Shown one piece after another: positions 1 through 8,335 of a DNA stretch of 64,000 bases; the first letter of the stretch is position 1; each line of letters starts with the position of its first letter. The position numbers and the translations under genes were made by a program. The DNA lies in the NCBI RefSeq assembly GCF_000755285.1, contig NZ_BBMK01000002.1, positions 186,001-250,000 of the forward strand, written 5' to 3'. The notes beneath the pieces were generated by a model. It was not told the DNA's origin, searched no databases, and saw only the letters and a program-made list of their open reading frames with translations. Source of the DNA: Nonlabens ulvanivorans (lineage in GTDB: Bacteria; Bacteroidota; Bacteroidia; Flavobacteriales; Flavobacteriaceae).

Positions 1-250
1 AATTAGATTCTGGGAAAAGGAGTTTGATATTCTACAGCCCAAAAAGAACTCTAGGGGTAATCGCAAGTTTACTAAAGAAGACGTAAAGAATTTACAGACC
101 ATCTATCATCTCGTAAAAGAGCGTGGATTTACTCTAGAAGGTGCGAGAGAATATATGAAGTCTCATAAAAACGAATTGTCTAATCTAGAGATCATCAAGA
201 AACTAGAGCATGTCAAGGCAGAGTTGTTAAAAATAAAGGATCAATTATAA
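1..250 (+). CDS. MerR-family HTH regulator, C-terminal part (5' end outside window)
   Basis: The reading frame is open from base 2 to a TAA at 248-250 and gives about 82 residues. The segment IRFWEKEF followed by a Gly-Asn-Arg-Lys-Phe wing and a TKEDV helix is the second half of a MerR-type winged-helix domain, as in the small MerR proteins of Bacteroidota. After it comes a charged helix (residues about 45-80) that could form the dimerising coiled coil. The start and first recognition helix lie upstream of the window. In many flavobacteria, as far as I recall, a MerR gene like this sits directly before lemA; here lemA is 10 kb away. The regulated genes are unknown. Confidence 0.75.
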   Translation, partial: IRFWEKEFDILQPKKNSRGNRKFTKEDVKNLQTIYHLVKERGFTLEGAREYMKSHKNELSNLEIIKKLEHVKAELLKIKDQL

Positions 251-284
251 GATCCGATATTGAGGTTTTTTAGGGAATACCGTT

Positions 285-669
285 TTACCTTAACCAGTAA
301 TTAAGCAATAACTTTATGTTAATTGGATATTTGTAAAAACTACCTTCAGCAGCTTTTACAGCTCCTATGATAGGGAAAACGATGGTTAATATTGCTAATC
401 TTATCAATATTGGTACGCCTATAATGGCACAAGTTAAAATCAAACCTAGAATGCCGTATATAAAAGAACTAATCATCCAGTTAACAATCTGTTTACCATG
501 TTGATCAACTACATAGGATTGATCTTTATTAGTTAACCACATCACGATAGGTAATACAATGCCTATAAAGGGAACGATATATCCTGCAAATTGAGAAAGG
601 TGCATCAACATGCAAAATTGGTTAAGCTCCATTCCCCCATGGTCTGAATTCTTGATTATTATAATTCAT
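285..669 (-). CDS. DUF4870-family small membrane protein (apparent frameshift near the start)
   Basis: This is a predicted inner-membrane protein of about 128 residues. The CMLMHLSQFAGYIVPF segment and the later LPIVMWLTNKDQ and VVDQHGKQIVNW stretches are typical of the DUF4870 family, with three hydrophobic segments. The obvious ATG at 632 would drop the N-terminus. A better start is the ATG at 669 (MNYNNQEF), whose frame runs into RPWGMELNQF if the C5 run at 634-638 is read as C4. That run is one of many over-long G/C runs in this window. It lies 10 bases after the DUF1304 gene on the same strand, so the two are probably co-transcribed. Function is unknown. Confidence 0.7.
634..638. other. 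C5 run causing apparent +1 frameshift
   Basis: Reading the run as C4 joins the upstream MNYNNQEFRPW segment to the rest of the DUF4870 protein. Homologues carry the WGMELN junction, as I recall the family. Confidence 0.55.
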
Positions 670-679
670 CCAATCTTTA

Positions 680-1044
680 TTAAAATACCAATATTAATAA
701 GATAGTAATCGCAGCAGGAATGGTTTGAACAAAAAGTATTTTACTTTCCACTGTTAAAGCACCATAAATACCAGCGATGGCAACACAGGCTAGAAAAAAT
801 AGGGCAACATATGATTGCCATATATCATCAGTGATCAATAAACTCCATATTAATCCTGCGGCTAGAAAACCATTGTATAAGCCTTGATTTGCAGCCATGG
901 ATTTAGTAGGAGCAAATAATTCTTTGGGGGGAAACTTTTAAATACTTTTCTTCCTTTAGTTTCCCAAGCAAACATTTCAAACCATAAAATATAGACGTGA
1001 ATTAAAGCGATAAAACTTAATAAAATGGAAATGAGAATCTGCAT
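680..1044 (-). CDS. DUF1304-family membrane protein (apparent frameshift)
   Basis: This is a membrane protein of about 120 residues with four hydrophobic segments. The N-terminal piece (ILISILLSFIALIHVYILWFEMFAW) and the C-terminal piece (MAANQGLYNGFLAAGLIWSLL) are the two halves of a DUF1304 protein. They lie in different frames. They join as KSFPKELFAPTKSMAANQG if the G6 run at 926-931 is read as G4, so I treat this as one gene with a 2-base excess. The conserved NQGLYNGFLA motif is intact. DUF4870 follows 10 bases downstream. No biochemical role is established for the family. Confidence 0.75.
926..931. other. G6 run causing apparent +2 frameshift in DUF1304 gene
   Basis: A run of four restores one continuous DUF1304 frame across the two ORF halves. 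Confidence 0.6.
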
Positions 1045-1180
1045 ATATGGATTTTGAAAAATGAGTATGGTATAAACAAGGCGAAATATAAGAATTAATA
1101 CATGTTTTAACTTTTACATTTATCTGACTTCTCTCAAATAATAAGAACTGTCAATATCGTAAATCACTGAAATAAACAGT

Positions 1181-1876
1181 TTAATGGTATGCTACTAATA
1201 AATCTGCCACTTTCAGTAAATCTGGAGCGTTGATTTCCGTTTGTGGAGCTAGTGGAAAAAGTTGTTGTCCTGGTCTACTCACAAAAGCGGCACGCCATCC
1301 AGCCCATAGAGCACCAGCAACGTCCCATCCGTGAGCAGCTATTAACATACAGTCTTCTGACTGTACGTGAAGTTGATTTGCAGCCCAATCATAAGTATCG
1401 GTAAAAGGCTTAAACTTTTTTACGGGCTCAATACTTAGTCTGCGATCAAAATAGCTATTCAATCCAGCGTTTTTAAATTGATGTTGTACACCTTCATCAG
1501 ATGAATTAGTAAGAGAAACTAATGTATATCCAGCTTCTTTTAATTTTGATAGGGCTTCTTTAACTTCGGGATGTGGTGGTAAGTTGCGCAATCCATTAAT
1601 GACAAGATTTCTAGCTTCCTCTTCGGTCATCTTAATATCGTGATTTGCAGCGACCATCTGTAAAGCTGCCGCACCTATATGACCGAAAGGTTCATATCGA
1701 CCACTCGCAGACATTACTAGTGAATATTGTAACATCGTTGTAAACCACAGCGGTAATAAATGATCATTTCCACCTAAGGCCTCTGAAACCTGTTTTTTCA
1801 TTTGTGTAAGGTCTAACAAAGTCTCATTGACGTCAAAGAATAATACTTTAGGCTTGATTTTAGGTTTCATGTTCAA
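1181..1876 (-). CDS. Haloacid dehalogenase-like hydrolase, type II
   Basis: This is a soluble HAD-superfamily protein of 231 residues, the usual length for L-2-haloacid dehalogenases. Motif I is DVNETLLD (nucleophile Asp at about residue 15). Motif II is the LTNSS stretch (about 122-126), the motif III lysine lies in PVKKFKP, and the C-terminal AAHGWDVAGALWAGWRAAFV matches the metal/substrate loop of the haloacid dehalogenase subgroup. The predicted reaction is hydrolytic dehalogenation of a 2-haloacid, but the true substrate cannot be read from sequence. It is the last gene of the five-gene run starting at 4179, with a 9-base gap from the gene before, so it probably belongs to the TetR-controlled operon. 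Confidence 0.85.
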   Translation of the reverse strand: MNMKPKIKPKVLFFDVNETLLDLTQMKKQVSEALGGNDHLLPLWFTTMLQYSLVMSASGRYEPFGHIGAAALQMVAANHDIKMTEEEARNLVINGLRNLPPHPEVKEALSKLKEAGYTLVSLTNSSDEGVQHQFKNAGLNSYFDRRLSIEPVKKFKPFTDTYDWAANQLHVQSEDCMLIAAHGWDVAGALWAGWRAAFVSRPGQQLFPLAPQTEINAPDLLKVADLLVAYH

Positions 1877-1885
1877 ATGATTTAT

Positions 1886-2548
1886 CTATGCTTTTAAATA
1901 TTTTAATGCAGTTAGTATATCTGTTCCTTCTGCTCTTTCTTTATAATCTGCATCTAAAAAAGCATATTGAATAATTCCTTTTTGATCAATGACATAAGTT
2001 GCAGCAAGTGGTAACTCATTACTATGATCACCATTTTTCTCACTTAATTTAAACCCAGCTTCATATATCGCAGCAACATCATCAGTTAATTGATAAACTA
2101 CACCGTATTCTTTACCTATGGTGTTTCCTATATCGCTTAAAACGTTGAATTTCAAATTATTTTTCTCAGCTGTGTTCAGTGAATTGTCAGGTAGTTCTGG
2201 TGTTAGTGCAATTAATTGAGCATTGAACTTTTCAAATTCAGGTAATATTTCTTGCAAATAGTGCAATGTAATATTACAATATGGACACCATCCACCTCTA
2301 TACCAAGTTAAAATAACTGGACCTTTTTCTAGCTGATTATACAGAGAAATGGACTGATTTATAGCATTTTTAAGTTCAAAATTTGGGGCTTTATCACCTA
2401 TGTTTAATGCATTTTCTAGAACACCTGAATTTGCAACACTTTCAATACCATCATTATAGATTTTATTCTTTTCGGCTGTAAATTTTTCAATTCCTGCCTC
2501 GCGCTGTGGCGCTAGTAAACGGTCTAATGCTCCATTTTTGGTTTCCAT
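1886..2548 (-). CDS. Peroxiredoxin-like protein (AhpC/TSA family)
   Basis: This is a 220-residue cytoplasmic protein of the thioredoxin fold. After a helical N-terminal extension (about 60 residues) the AhpC/TSA core begins at IGDKAPNFEL. The active-site region YRGGWCPYCN (about residues 84-93) carries a CxxC pair where classic peroxiredoxins have PxxxTxxC. The late segment LPLAATYVIDQKGIIQYAF fits the strand after the catalytic helix. It probably reduces peroxides or another thiol-reactive compound. The gene follows the DsbA-like gene with a 29-base gap and precedes the HAD gene, within the TetR-linked operon. There is no signal peptide. Confidence 0.85.
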   Translation of the reverse strand: METKNGALDRLLAPQREAGIEKFTAEKNKIYNDGIESVANSGVLENALNIGDKAPNFELKNAINQSISLYNQLEKGPVILTWYRGGWCPYCNITLHYLQEILPEFEKFNAQLIALTPELPDNSLNTAEKNNLKFNVLSDIGNTIGKEYGVVYQLTDDVAAIYEAGFKLSEKNGDHSNELPLAATYVIDQKGIIQYAFLDADYKERAEGTDILTALKYLKA

Positions 2549-2577
2549 TTTTCTTTTTTTATAGTTGAGATTGGATA

Positions 2578-3222
2578 TTATTCTGCAATGATTTCAGATA
2601 GTACTTGTTTAAAAATATCTACTGGTTGTGCACCAGAAACAGCGCTTTTTCTATTGAATACTATTGTAGGAACCGAACTTACTCCTAAGTTTTGCCAGAA
2701 TTGTTCCTTTTTTCGAACTTCTTGTTGTGCTTCAGGTTGATCGATTAGAGCTAAAGCTTCTGTAGCATTAAGACCTACTGAAGTCAATGCTTCTTTTAAA
2801 ACATCGTGTTGAGAAACATCTTTACGATCACTAAAAAAGGCTTTTGTAAGCTGCATTTTTAACTCAGTTTGCTTACCAAAATCTTTTGCATACTCAAGTA
2901 AGATATGAGCATCAAAGGTGTTGACCATGCGCATCTCGTCAAAGTAATCAAAGGTGAAGCCTAGTTCTGCTCCAGCCTCTATCATATGTTGTTTAGAAGC
3001 TTGCTGCTGTTCTTTAGTGGAACCATATTTTTCTGTGATATGTTCATTAAGGTTTTGACCTTCAACGGGCATATTGGGATTCAATTCAAATGGTTGCCAT
3101 TCTATTTCGACTTGATCTTGAATACCTAGTTCATCAATAGCCTTTTCTAATCTCTTAAAGCCTATGGTACACCAAGGACATACAACATCAGATACAATAT
3201 CTATTTTTAATTTCTCAGCCAT
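2578..3222 (-). CDS. DsbA-family oxidoreductase (FrnE-like)
   Basis: This 214-residue protein has a thioredoxin fold with an inserted helical domain. The catalytic motif VVCPWC lies at residues about 13-18, and the cis-proline loop is SVPTIVFN near residue 185. The lack of a signal peptide and the CPWC motif place it in the cytoplasmic FrnE-like branch rather than periplasmic DsbA. It is likely to handle thiol-disulfide exchange or polyketide/quinone-like substrates. The start overlaps the stop of the EthD gene by one base (TAATG), a sign of translational coupling. It is part of the TetR-linked operon. Confidence 0.85.
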   Translation of the reverse strand: MAEKLKIDIVSDVVCPWCTIGFKRLEKAIDELGIQDQVEIEWQPFELNPNMPVEGQNLNEHITEKYGSTKEQQQASKQHMIEAGAELGFTFDYFDEMRMVNTFDAHILLEYAKDFGKQTELKMQLTKAFFSDRKDVSQHDVLKEALTSVGLNATEALALIDQPEAQQEVRKKEQFWQNLGVSSVPTIVFNRKSAVSGAQPVDIFKQVLSEIIAE

Positions 3223-3539
3223 TATGAAAGAGTTATAAGTTCACTAATTTGTAATTCACCATCAACATTGCTATAGTTTTTTACATCTGCAGCAAATGTT
3301 GCAGCATGCGGAGCAAAAGAAGATTTAAAACTAGCGACATCGTCAAACAGTAAATGCGCGATTGCCACATAAGGAGCTAGTTCATCAGGCTGTCTTCCTG
3401 CAATTCCTACTTCAAATTCTAGTCCTTTTAAATCTTTACCTAATGATTTAGAAATCATAGGTAAATGACTGTTTTTGTAATAATCTGTATCAAACTGAAC
3501 GTCTTTGCCGTTAGGATACATTACAGATACTTTAATCAT
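3222..3539 (-). CDS. EthD-family protein
   Basis: This 105-residue protein has a ferredoxin-like alpha/beta barrel fold. The opening IKVSVMYPNG, the DYYKNSHLPMI helix and the central LEFEVGIAG strand are the hallmarks of the EthD/dimeric barrel family. Members act in degradation of ethers or aromatic compounds, often as dimeric small-molecule binding proteins. The C-terminal half (FASFKSSFAPHAATFAADV-like helix) completes the domain. It lies between the AhpD-like and DsbA-like genes and overlaps the latter by one base. The true substrate is unknown. Confidence 0.8.
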   Translation of the reverse strand: MIKVSVMYPNGKDVQFDTDYYKNSHLPMISKSLGKDLKGLEFEVGIAGRQPDELAPYVAIAHLLFDDVASFKSSFAPHAATFAADVKNYSNVDGELQISELITLS

Positions 3540-3571
3540 AATAATGATATTTATTTTAGTAAGTTAATAAA

Positions 3572-3593
3572 CCTTCCGCACTTAAACGGAAGG
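3572..3593. other. Hairpin between AhpD-like and EthD genes
   Basis: CCTTCCG and CGGAAGG form a perfect 7-bp stem around an 8-base AT-rich loop. The U-tract on the minus strand is weak, so it may be an RNA-processing or partial attenuation site within the operon rather than a full terminator. Confidence 0.5.
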
Positions 3594-3630
3594 CTTATTG
3601 TAATAAATTGAGATTTAGGGAATCAACAAT

Positions 3631-4179
3631 TTATTTTTTCCATGCAAATTTTTCAAATGCAGCATCAACAGGAGTATGTGCGATGTGATTTGTATAATTA
3701 CTGATTACTTTTTGTGACATTCCTAGAATGATGTCCAATACTTGTCTCTCTCCATAACCTGCAGCATAAAATGCGTCTAAGTCTTTTTGAGATACATTAC
3801 CGCGATTGCGTACTACAGATAAAGTCATGTTACGTAGTGCTTCTAATTTTGAGTCTTCTAAAGGAGTCTCATTACGTAAAGCATCTGTGATGCTATCGTC
3901 TACTTTCATCATTTTTGCAATACCAGTGTGTGCTGGTACACAGTAATGACAGGCATGCTCTACATTAATAGTTTGCCATACAACAGTTAACTCATCTTCA
4001 TTAAATGATGAGTTTACAAATAGTTCATGTAATTGCTGGTATGCCGTTAATAATTGTGGAGAAGCAGCTAGTACACCATGTAAACCTGGTATCATACCAT
4101 ATGCTTTTTGAGAATTCTCTAGTAAAGCTTTGCTTTCTTCTGGTGCGCTCTCAATGTTGTGAACTTTTAAAGTGGTCAT
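3631..4179 (-). CDS. Carboxymuconolactone decarboxylase / AhpD-like protein
   Basis: This 182-residue all-helical protein belongs to the AhpD/CMD family. The motif EHACHYCVPAH (about residues 90-100) contains the CxxC pair and the nearby His of alkylhydroperoxidase AhpD. It probably acts as a thiol-dependent peroxidase or adapter for the downstream peroxiredoxin-like protein. It is the first gene of a five-gene run ending at 1181. A perfect 10-bp inverted repeat, probably the TetR operator, lies at 4207-4230, about 30 bases before its start. That placement suggests repression of the operon by the adjacent regulator. Confidence 0.85.
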   Translation of the reverse strand: MTTLKVHNIESAPEESKALLENSQKAYGMIPGLHGVLAASPQLLTAYQQLHELFVNSSFNEDELTVVWQTINVEHACHYCVPAHTGIAKMMKVDDSITDALRNETPLEDSKLEALRNMTLSVVRNRGNVSQKDLDAFYAAGYGERQVLDIILGMSQKVISNYTNHIAHTPVDAAFEKFAWKK

Positions 4180-4206
4180 AATTTTAATTTTGAATTTATG
4201 TTAATT

Positions 4207-4230
4207 ATAACTAAACAATCGTTTAGTTAT
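4207..4230. promoter_or_regulatory. Probable TetR operator upstream of the AhpD-led operon
   Basis: ATAACTAAAC and GTTTAGTTAT form a perfect 10-bp inverted repeat around the 4-base spacer AATC. The 18-bp core matches the site at 4832-4849 in 16 of 18 positions. It lies between the tetR gene and the start of the operon at 4179. Confidence 0.7.
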
Positions 4231-4245
4231 AGGGTAAAAAATATA

Positions 4246-4811
4246 TTACAATCTATCGAATGTCATCTCGATGTAATCTTCAATTTCTTTGGTGCTGTTT
4301 ACTCTAGAAGCAGCGGCTAGACCATGCTTAGCTAACAATAAAAAATTAGCCTGTTTTTGAATGGTTTCTTCATCCTTAGATACATTCATTCTCAATTTTT
4401 CTATAAATACCTCTTTAAGGTCATTCATAAAAGCATTCATCTGTTCTTTAATTAATTCATCAGGCTTTGAGAAAATTCATTATAGGTATTTGTGATCAAA
4501 CAACCTTTTTCTGATTTTTCATTATCGCGACCTAACTGTACAGAATCATAGAAGAATTGTCTGATATCCTCAACACCATTTGAAGCATTTTTCAGTTTAT
4601 CAAATACATCTTTGACCTTAGTTTTGTAGCTTTTTAGACTTTCTATAAACACGCCATGTTTGCTACCAAAACTTGAATAAATAGAGAATTTGTTAATGCC
4701 CATTTCTTTCTCTAGCATTTGCATAGAGGTATTCTCATAGCCATTACGCCAAAAAAGAGTCATCGCTTTTTCAATGACTTCACTCTCGATATATTCCTTT
4801 TTTCTAGCCAT
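4246..4811 (-). CDS. TetR/AcrR-family regulator (apparent frameshift)
   Basis: This is a regulator of about 188 residues. The N-terminal domain (MARKKEYIESEVIEKAMTLF to the SIYSSFGSKHGVF helix) is a classic TetR HTH. The C-terminal piece MNAFMNDLKEVFIEKL is in another frame and joins as QSPDELIKEQMNAF if one C is restored near 4461-4466. I chose the ATG at 4811 (MARKK) over the one at 4826 because TetR proteins of this kind start just before the basic Arg-Lys stretch. Operator-like repeats flank the gene on both sides, at 4207-4230 and 4832-4849. This suggests self-repression plus control of the 4179-1181 operon. The inducer is unknown. Confidence 0.8.
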
Positions 4812-4831
4812 TATTTCTAATACCATACAAA

Positions 4832-4849
4832 ACTAACCAACCGTTTAGT
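4832..4849. promoter_or_regulatory. Probable TetR operator upstream of tetR
   Basis: ACTAACCAACCGTTTAGT lies about 20 bases before the tetR start and matches the core of the 4207-4230 operator at 16 of 18 positions. It has the imperfect inverted-repeat form of TetR sites. Confidence 0.65.
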
Positions 4850-4936
4850 ATTAAAAAAGCTTTTAACTAATAATTATCAATAACCTTATTCCAGTTTAAG
4901 TGAAACATTAATATTAATGGATTCGGGCTGGTACAA

Positions 4937-6384
4937 TTATCTACGTTTTAGACAACGACCTCTAGGTTCATCACCTTCATGAAGTACAATATCAGAATGT
5001 AGAAATTGTGCTGCGGCAGCCGAATCTTTCACTTTAGTAGCGGTACGTTGAAGCATTTCAGTTTCAAAGTCTTCTAAGACACTTTTCTTTAATCCTATTT
5101 CTCGCCAGTTGGATTGTGGTCTGCAACCTATTGTGATACTGCGAGCTAAAGATAAAGCGTCTAATAGAGCTTGATTTGCGCCTTGTCCTTTAAATGGACT
5201 CATAGGATGCGCCGCATCACCTATTAAGGTGACCATTTTACTATGATTTAGTATGTCCGGTTTTAAAAGTTCTCTGTCATAAACAGGATAACCGGTAATG
5301 TCTGATTCTTTAGTAGCTTCGAGAATTTGCGGAATAGGATCATGCCATGGAGTTCTTAATTGGGCTTCAGTCTTTAGGGCTTGAGCACCTTTTAAACTTA
5401 AATCTTTAGCTTCTTGTTCTGACATCGGGAAACTGAGTTGCCACATTACAGAATGAGCATCGTATGGCATCATATAGATTCTCTCATTTCCATTGGCAGT
5501 TTGAAAAACCGTTGCCGAATCTAATAAAGAACTTTCCACATTCTTAAGTTGGTCCAAAGGGCAAATACCTAGAATCACAATACAATCCAGGTATCTCAAA
5601 GGTGTGCGTTCTTCTCCTATAAGTTGTTTGCGCACCGTACTGCGTATTCCATCTGCACCTATAATTAAATCTGCTTGAACGGTTTTCTTTTCTCCGTCGA
5701 CATTAAAAGTCAATACTCCACCATTATTTGGACTGGTATCGATTAATTGATGATTCCATTGAATATGTTGAGGTCCACCTAATTGGTTGATTAATTCCAA
5801 TCTAAGGGATTGTCTCGCAATATGAATATTGGTTCGTTTTGGATATGGTTTATTTTCTGATGGTAACCATTTTCTAATTCCCCCCATTCACCGACAACAT
5901 GACCTTCAGGTGTATGTACTACATGTTTTGTGGATATCACTCCATCTTGAAGCGTCGAGATACCAAGAGCTTCAATAGCTTTGCTAGCTTGTTGTAAGGT
6001 TAATCCATAACCTTGTGATCTTGCATCAAAACTACTGTCGCGTTCATATAAAGTAAACGGTATACCACGATGTAAACAAGCTACTGCAAGTGCCACACCA
6101 CCGATTCCGCCGCCGATTATAGCCACGTGCGGATAGTTATCTATGTCAGGAGTTGGAAAATTTGTTGAAGGATTAATACCTTTTCCATGGCAAGTTTTGC
6201 ATATGTGTAAATGCGCTTTAGGTCGAGTAGGAGCGATGCCTTTCTGATCACTGTTTAAAAATTGCTCTAAAGCTTTTTGATAAGCTAATTTATCTTTTTT
6301 GCGCAAGCGGCCACTTTTCTTGCCTCGACCTTGACAATCTGGACAGCTGGTCCAGCAAGAATGATGTTGCTGCTCGTTACTCAA
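4937..6384 (-). CDS. FAD-dependent monooxygenase with DnaJ-like zinc-finger N-terminus (apparent frameshift)
   Basis: This is a flavoprotein of about 480 residues. Residues about 15-75 hold two CxxCxGxG motifs (CPDCQGRG and CKTCHGKG), like a DnaJ zinc finger. Then comes the PHBH-type FAD domain: IIGGGIGG dinucleotide motif, IIGADGIRS second FAD motif, and LIGDAAHPMSPFKGQGAN third motif. It is predicted to hydroxylate a small organic substrate with NAD(P)H. The two halves lie in different frames and join as GEWGIRKWLPSEN if the C6 run at 5880-5885 is read as four. It is convergent with nothing close and sits between tetR and the AAA gene. The zinc-finger fusion is unusual for this enzyme class. 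Confidence 0.85.
5880..5885. other. C6 run causing apparent +2 frameshift in the FAD monooxygenase
   Basis: Reading four bases instead of six fuses the FAD-binding half to the substrate-domain half in one frame. Confidence 0.6.
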
Positions 6385-6589
6385 TGGTATTTGAAATCTA
6401 AAAATTTATGGAACGGTAAAGATAAAGAAGCTTGAAGTATCGTTGGTAGTTGTTTTACGGTACTTTCTCGTGGATGTAATATCCACCGACTCTTTTAAAT
6501 GTTAGTGTTCATCTATAATCCTAGAATAATAGTATCTTAAATTATTAAATAGAATTGTAGTTTTATACCTTAGGTTTTGATTTAACAAA

Positions 6590-8149
6590 TTAATCTAAAA
6601 TGTCTTGTGTCAAAATAATCCTTCTAATACTTCTGTTATCATCAAAGGGTACGATGGTAGAAGTGTCTAATTCTGGATTTTTTATAAAATCTATTTGTGG
6701 TTGTTTCGAAGTATTTATTAAATCCACATAGGTTCCATAATCAAGTGAATATATGCTATATCTTATACCTGGATTATCTTTGTCTGAATACCCTTTTTTA
6801 ACCAGATGAATAACTCTTGCATCAAATAATTTTTGAATTATGGGATGTCTTTCTAATTCTCTAGAGACCATAAAAGAGCGAGCTTTTTTATTCCCAATAA
6901 CTTCATCAATTATTCTTCTAATTTTATTATGAAGCTGTTCATCTAAATTTTTTGATTTATCATTCTCAAACCATTGTCGGCCAGATTCAATAATAGTCTT
7001 TTTGTCTATATTTTTTTGTCCTTTCCTTTGAGCATCGAAAAAAGCAATGTTAAATATATTTATAAAATCTCTTATTACACCTTCTGAAGCACGAACTAAT
7101 TCATTAAAAGCAGGTTTACCGGAAAATACGGCTTGTATAAACTGATTTGATGTTTTAATACCGTATTTTGACTTTAAGTAATCATCTGAAAGTTCAGAAC
7201 TGATGTGTTTATATAATATTTCAGTGAACACCTTTGTGATTTCAAATGGATTCCTATCATAAACATAATATTCATCAATATCCAAATTGGAACTTATATC
7301 ACTACCTAGTTCAAAACCAATATAGTTATGCTTTTCTCTAGGTATAGTGAAATTCGATCTATACTCTAAAGCACCTATTTTCAAAGTTATTTTTGGAGAT
7401 GCAATAAAGGATTTTTTGAAGAATTCAGCTAAATATGGTTGAATATCTAATGGTAAAGCAGACCATTCATCTATGATTAATATTAATTCGGTACTTGCAT
7501 ATTTTAAGACTTTATTTAGATGATGATTTAAATCAGGAAACATTATTTTTTCATATTCTCCTTTGTCAAATGCCGAAGTTTTTTCATTACGACTACTTTT
7601 GCCTTTTGTCCTTTCTATCCCATAACTTAGTTCTTGAGTGTTGAGACTAAATTTATTTATTCTATCTTCATTGTGCTCACTAGAACTTTTTTCTACAATT
7701 TTTTTTCCTTTTTGAATTTCTCCTATTGATGAATTTGAGAAATCATCCAAGGAATTTAAAGCTAAGTCCGACTCTGAATTAGGTTTATATGCAATATGAT
7801 TCAATAATGAATTGCAAATTTCATTTAGTATATCAATAAATAACGATGAACATCTATGAGATAGAGATAAGCTGGCATCTGAAAATTGAGGTGAGCTACC
7901 TAGTATTCTACAGTCAATAAAACAAATAGTTCTATGGTTGTCATCCTTATGTACATTCTGAAAATATTTTAAAATATGTGTCTTTCCAGTTCCTCTTCTT
8001 CCAAATAGAATTTGATTATTATTATTCATAAGTTGAGGTAGAATACCAACATCTACGTATGAATTAATTATTTTATCAATGTCTCTTTGTCGTTCCGCTC
8101 TTTGAGAAATACTAGAAATAGCTTGTATGATTTTTAAATCTTTTATCAT
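6590..8149 (-). CDS. P-loop AAA ATPase (ORC/CDC6-like), accessory gene
   Basis: This 519-residue protein is of a family I cannot name with certainty. Walker A is FGRRGTGKTH (about residues 48-57), and Walker B is LILIIDEWSAL (about 222-232). The layout, with a single AAA module then a C-terminal helical region with possible winged-helix (KARSFMVSRELERHPIIQKLF), resembles ORC/CDC6-type ATPases seen in phage-defence islands. Between the Walker motifs is a long, Ser/Asn-rich low-complexity insert (about 125-195). There is no membrane segment. It lies 186 bases downstream of the RelA/SpoT-domain gene on the same strand. The region looks AT-richer than its neighbours by eye. Paired function is inference. 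Confidence 0.7.
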   Translation of the reverse strand: MIKDLKIIQAISSISQRAERQRDIDKIINSYVDVGILPQLMNNNNQILFGRRGTGKTHILKYFQNVHKDDNHRTICFIDCRILGSSPQFSDASLSLSHRCSSLFIDILNEICNSLLNHIAYKPNSESDLALNSLDDFSNSSIGEIQKGKKIVEKSSSEHNEDRINKFSLNTQELSYGIERTKGKSSRNEKTSAFDKGEYEKIMFPDLNHHLNKVLKYASTELILIIDEWSALPLDIQPYLAEFFKKSFIASPKITLKIGALEYRSNFTIPREKHNYIGFELGSDISSNLDIDEYYVYDRNPFEITKVFTEILYKHISSELSDDYLKSKYGIKTSNQFIQAVFSGKPAFNELVRASEGVIRDFINIFNIAFFDAQRKGQKNIDKKTIIESGRQWFENDKSKNLDEQLHNKIRRIIDEVIGNKKARSFMVSRELERHPIIQKLFDARVIHLVKKGYSDKDNPGIRYSIYSLDYGTYVDLINTSKQPQIDFIKNPELDTSTIVPFDDNRSIRRIILTQDILD

Positions 8150-8335
8150 CGCATTTTTTAATGTGTTATAAAGCTCCGTATATGAAAAGTAGCGCTTAAA
8201 TATACGATAAGACTTTTCGGTTTATATAGATGTTCAATTTTCTGAATTTCACTTTAAATCTTTTTTGGAAAAGATCAACTTACAAAATTTGGTGGTTTTA
8301 GTAAAAACAAAACTTCTTGGTTTTAATTGCTTAAG

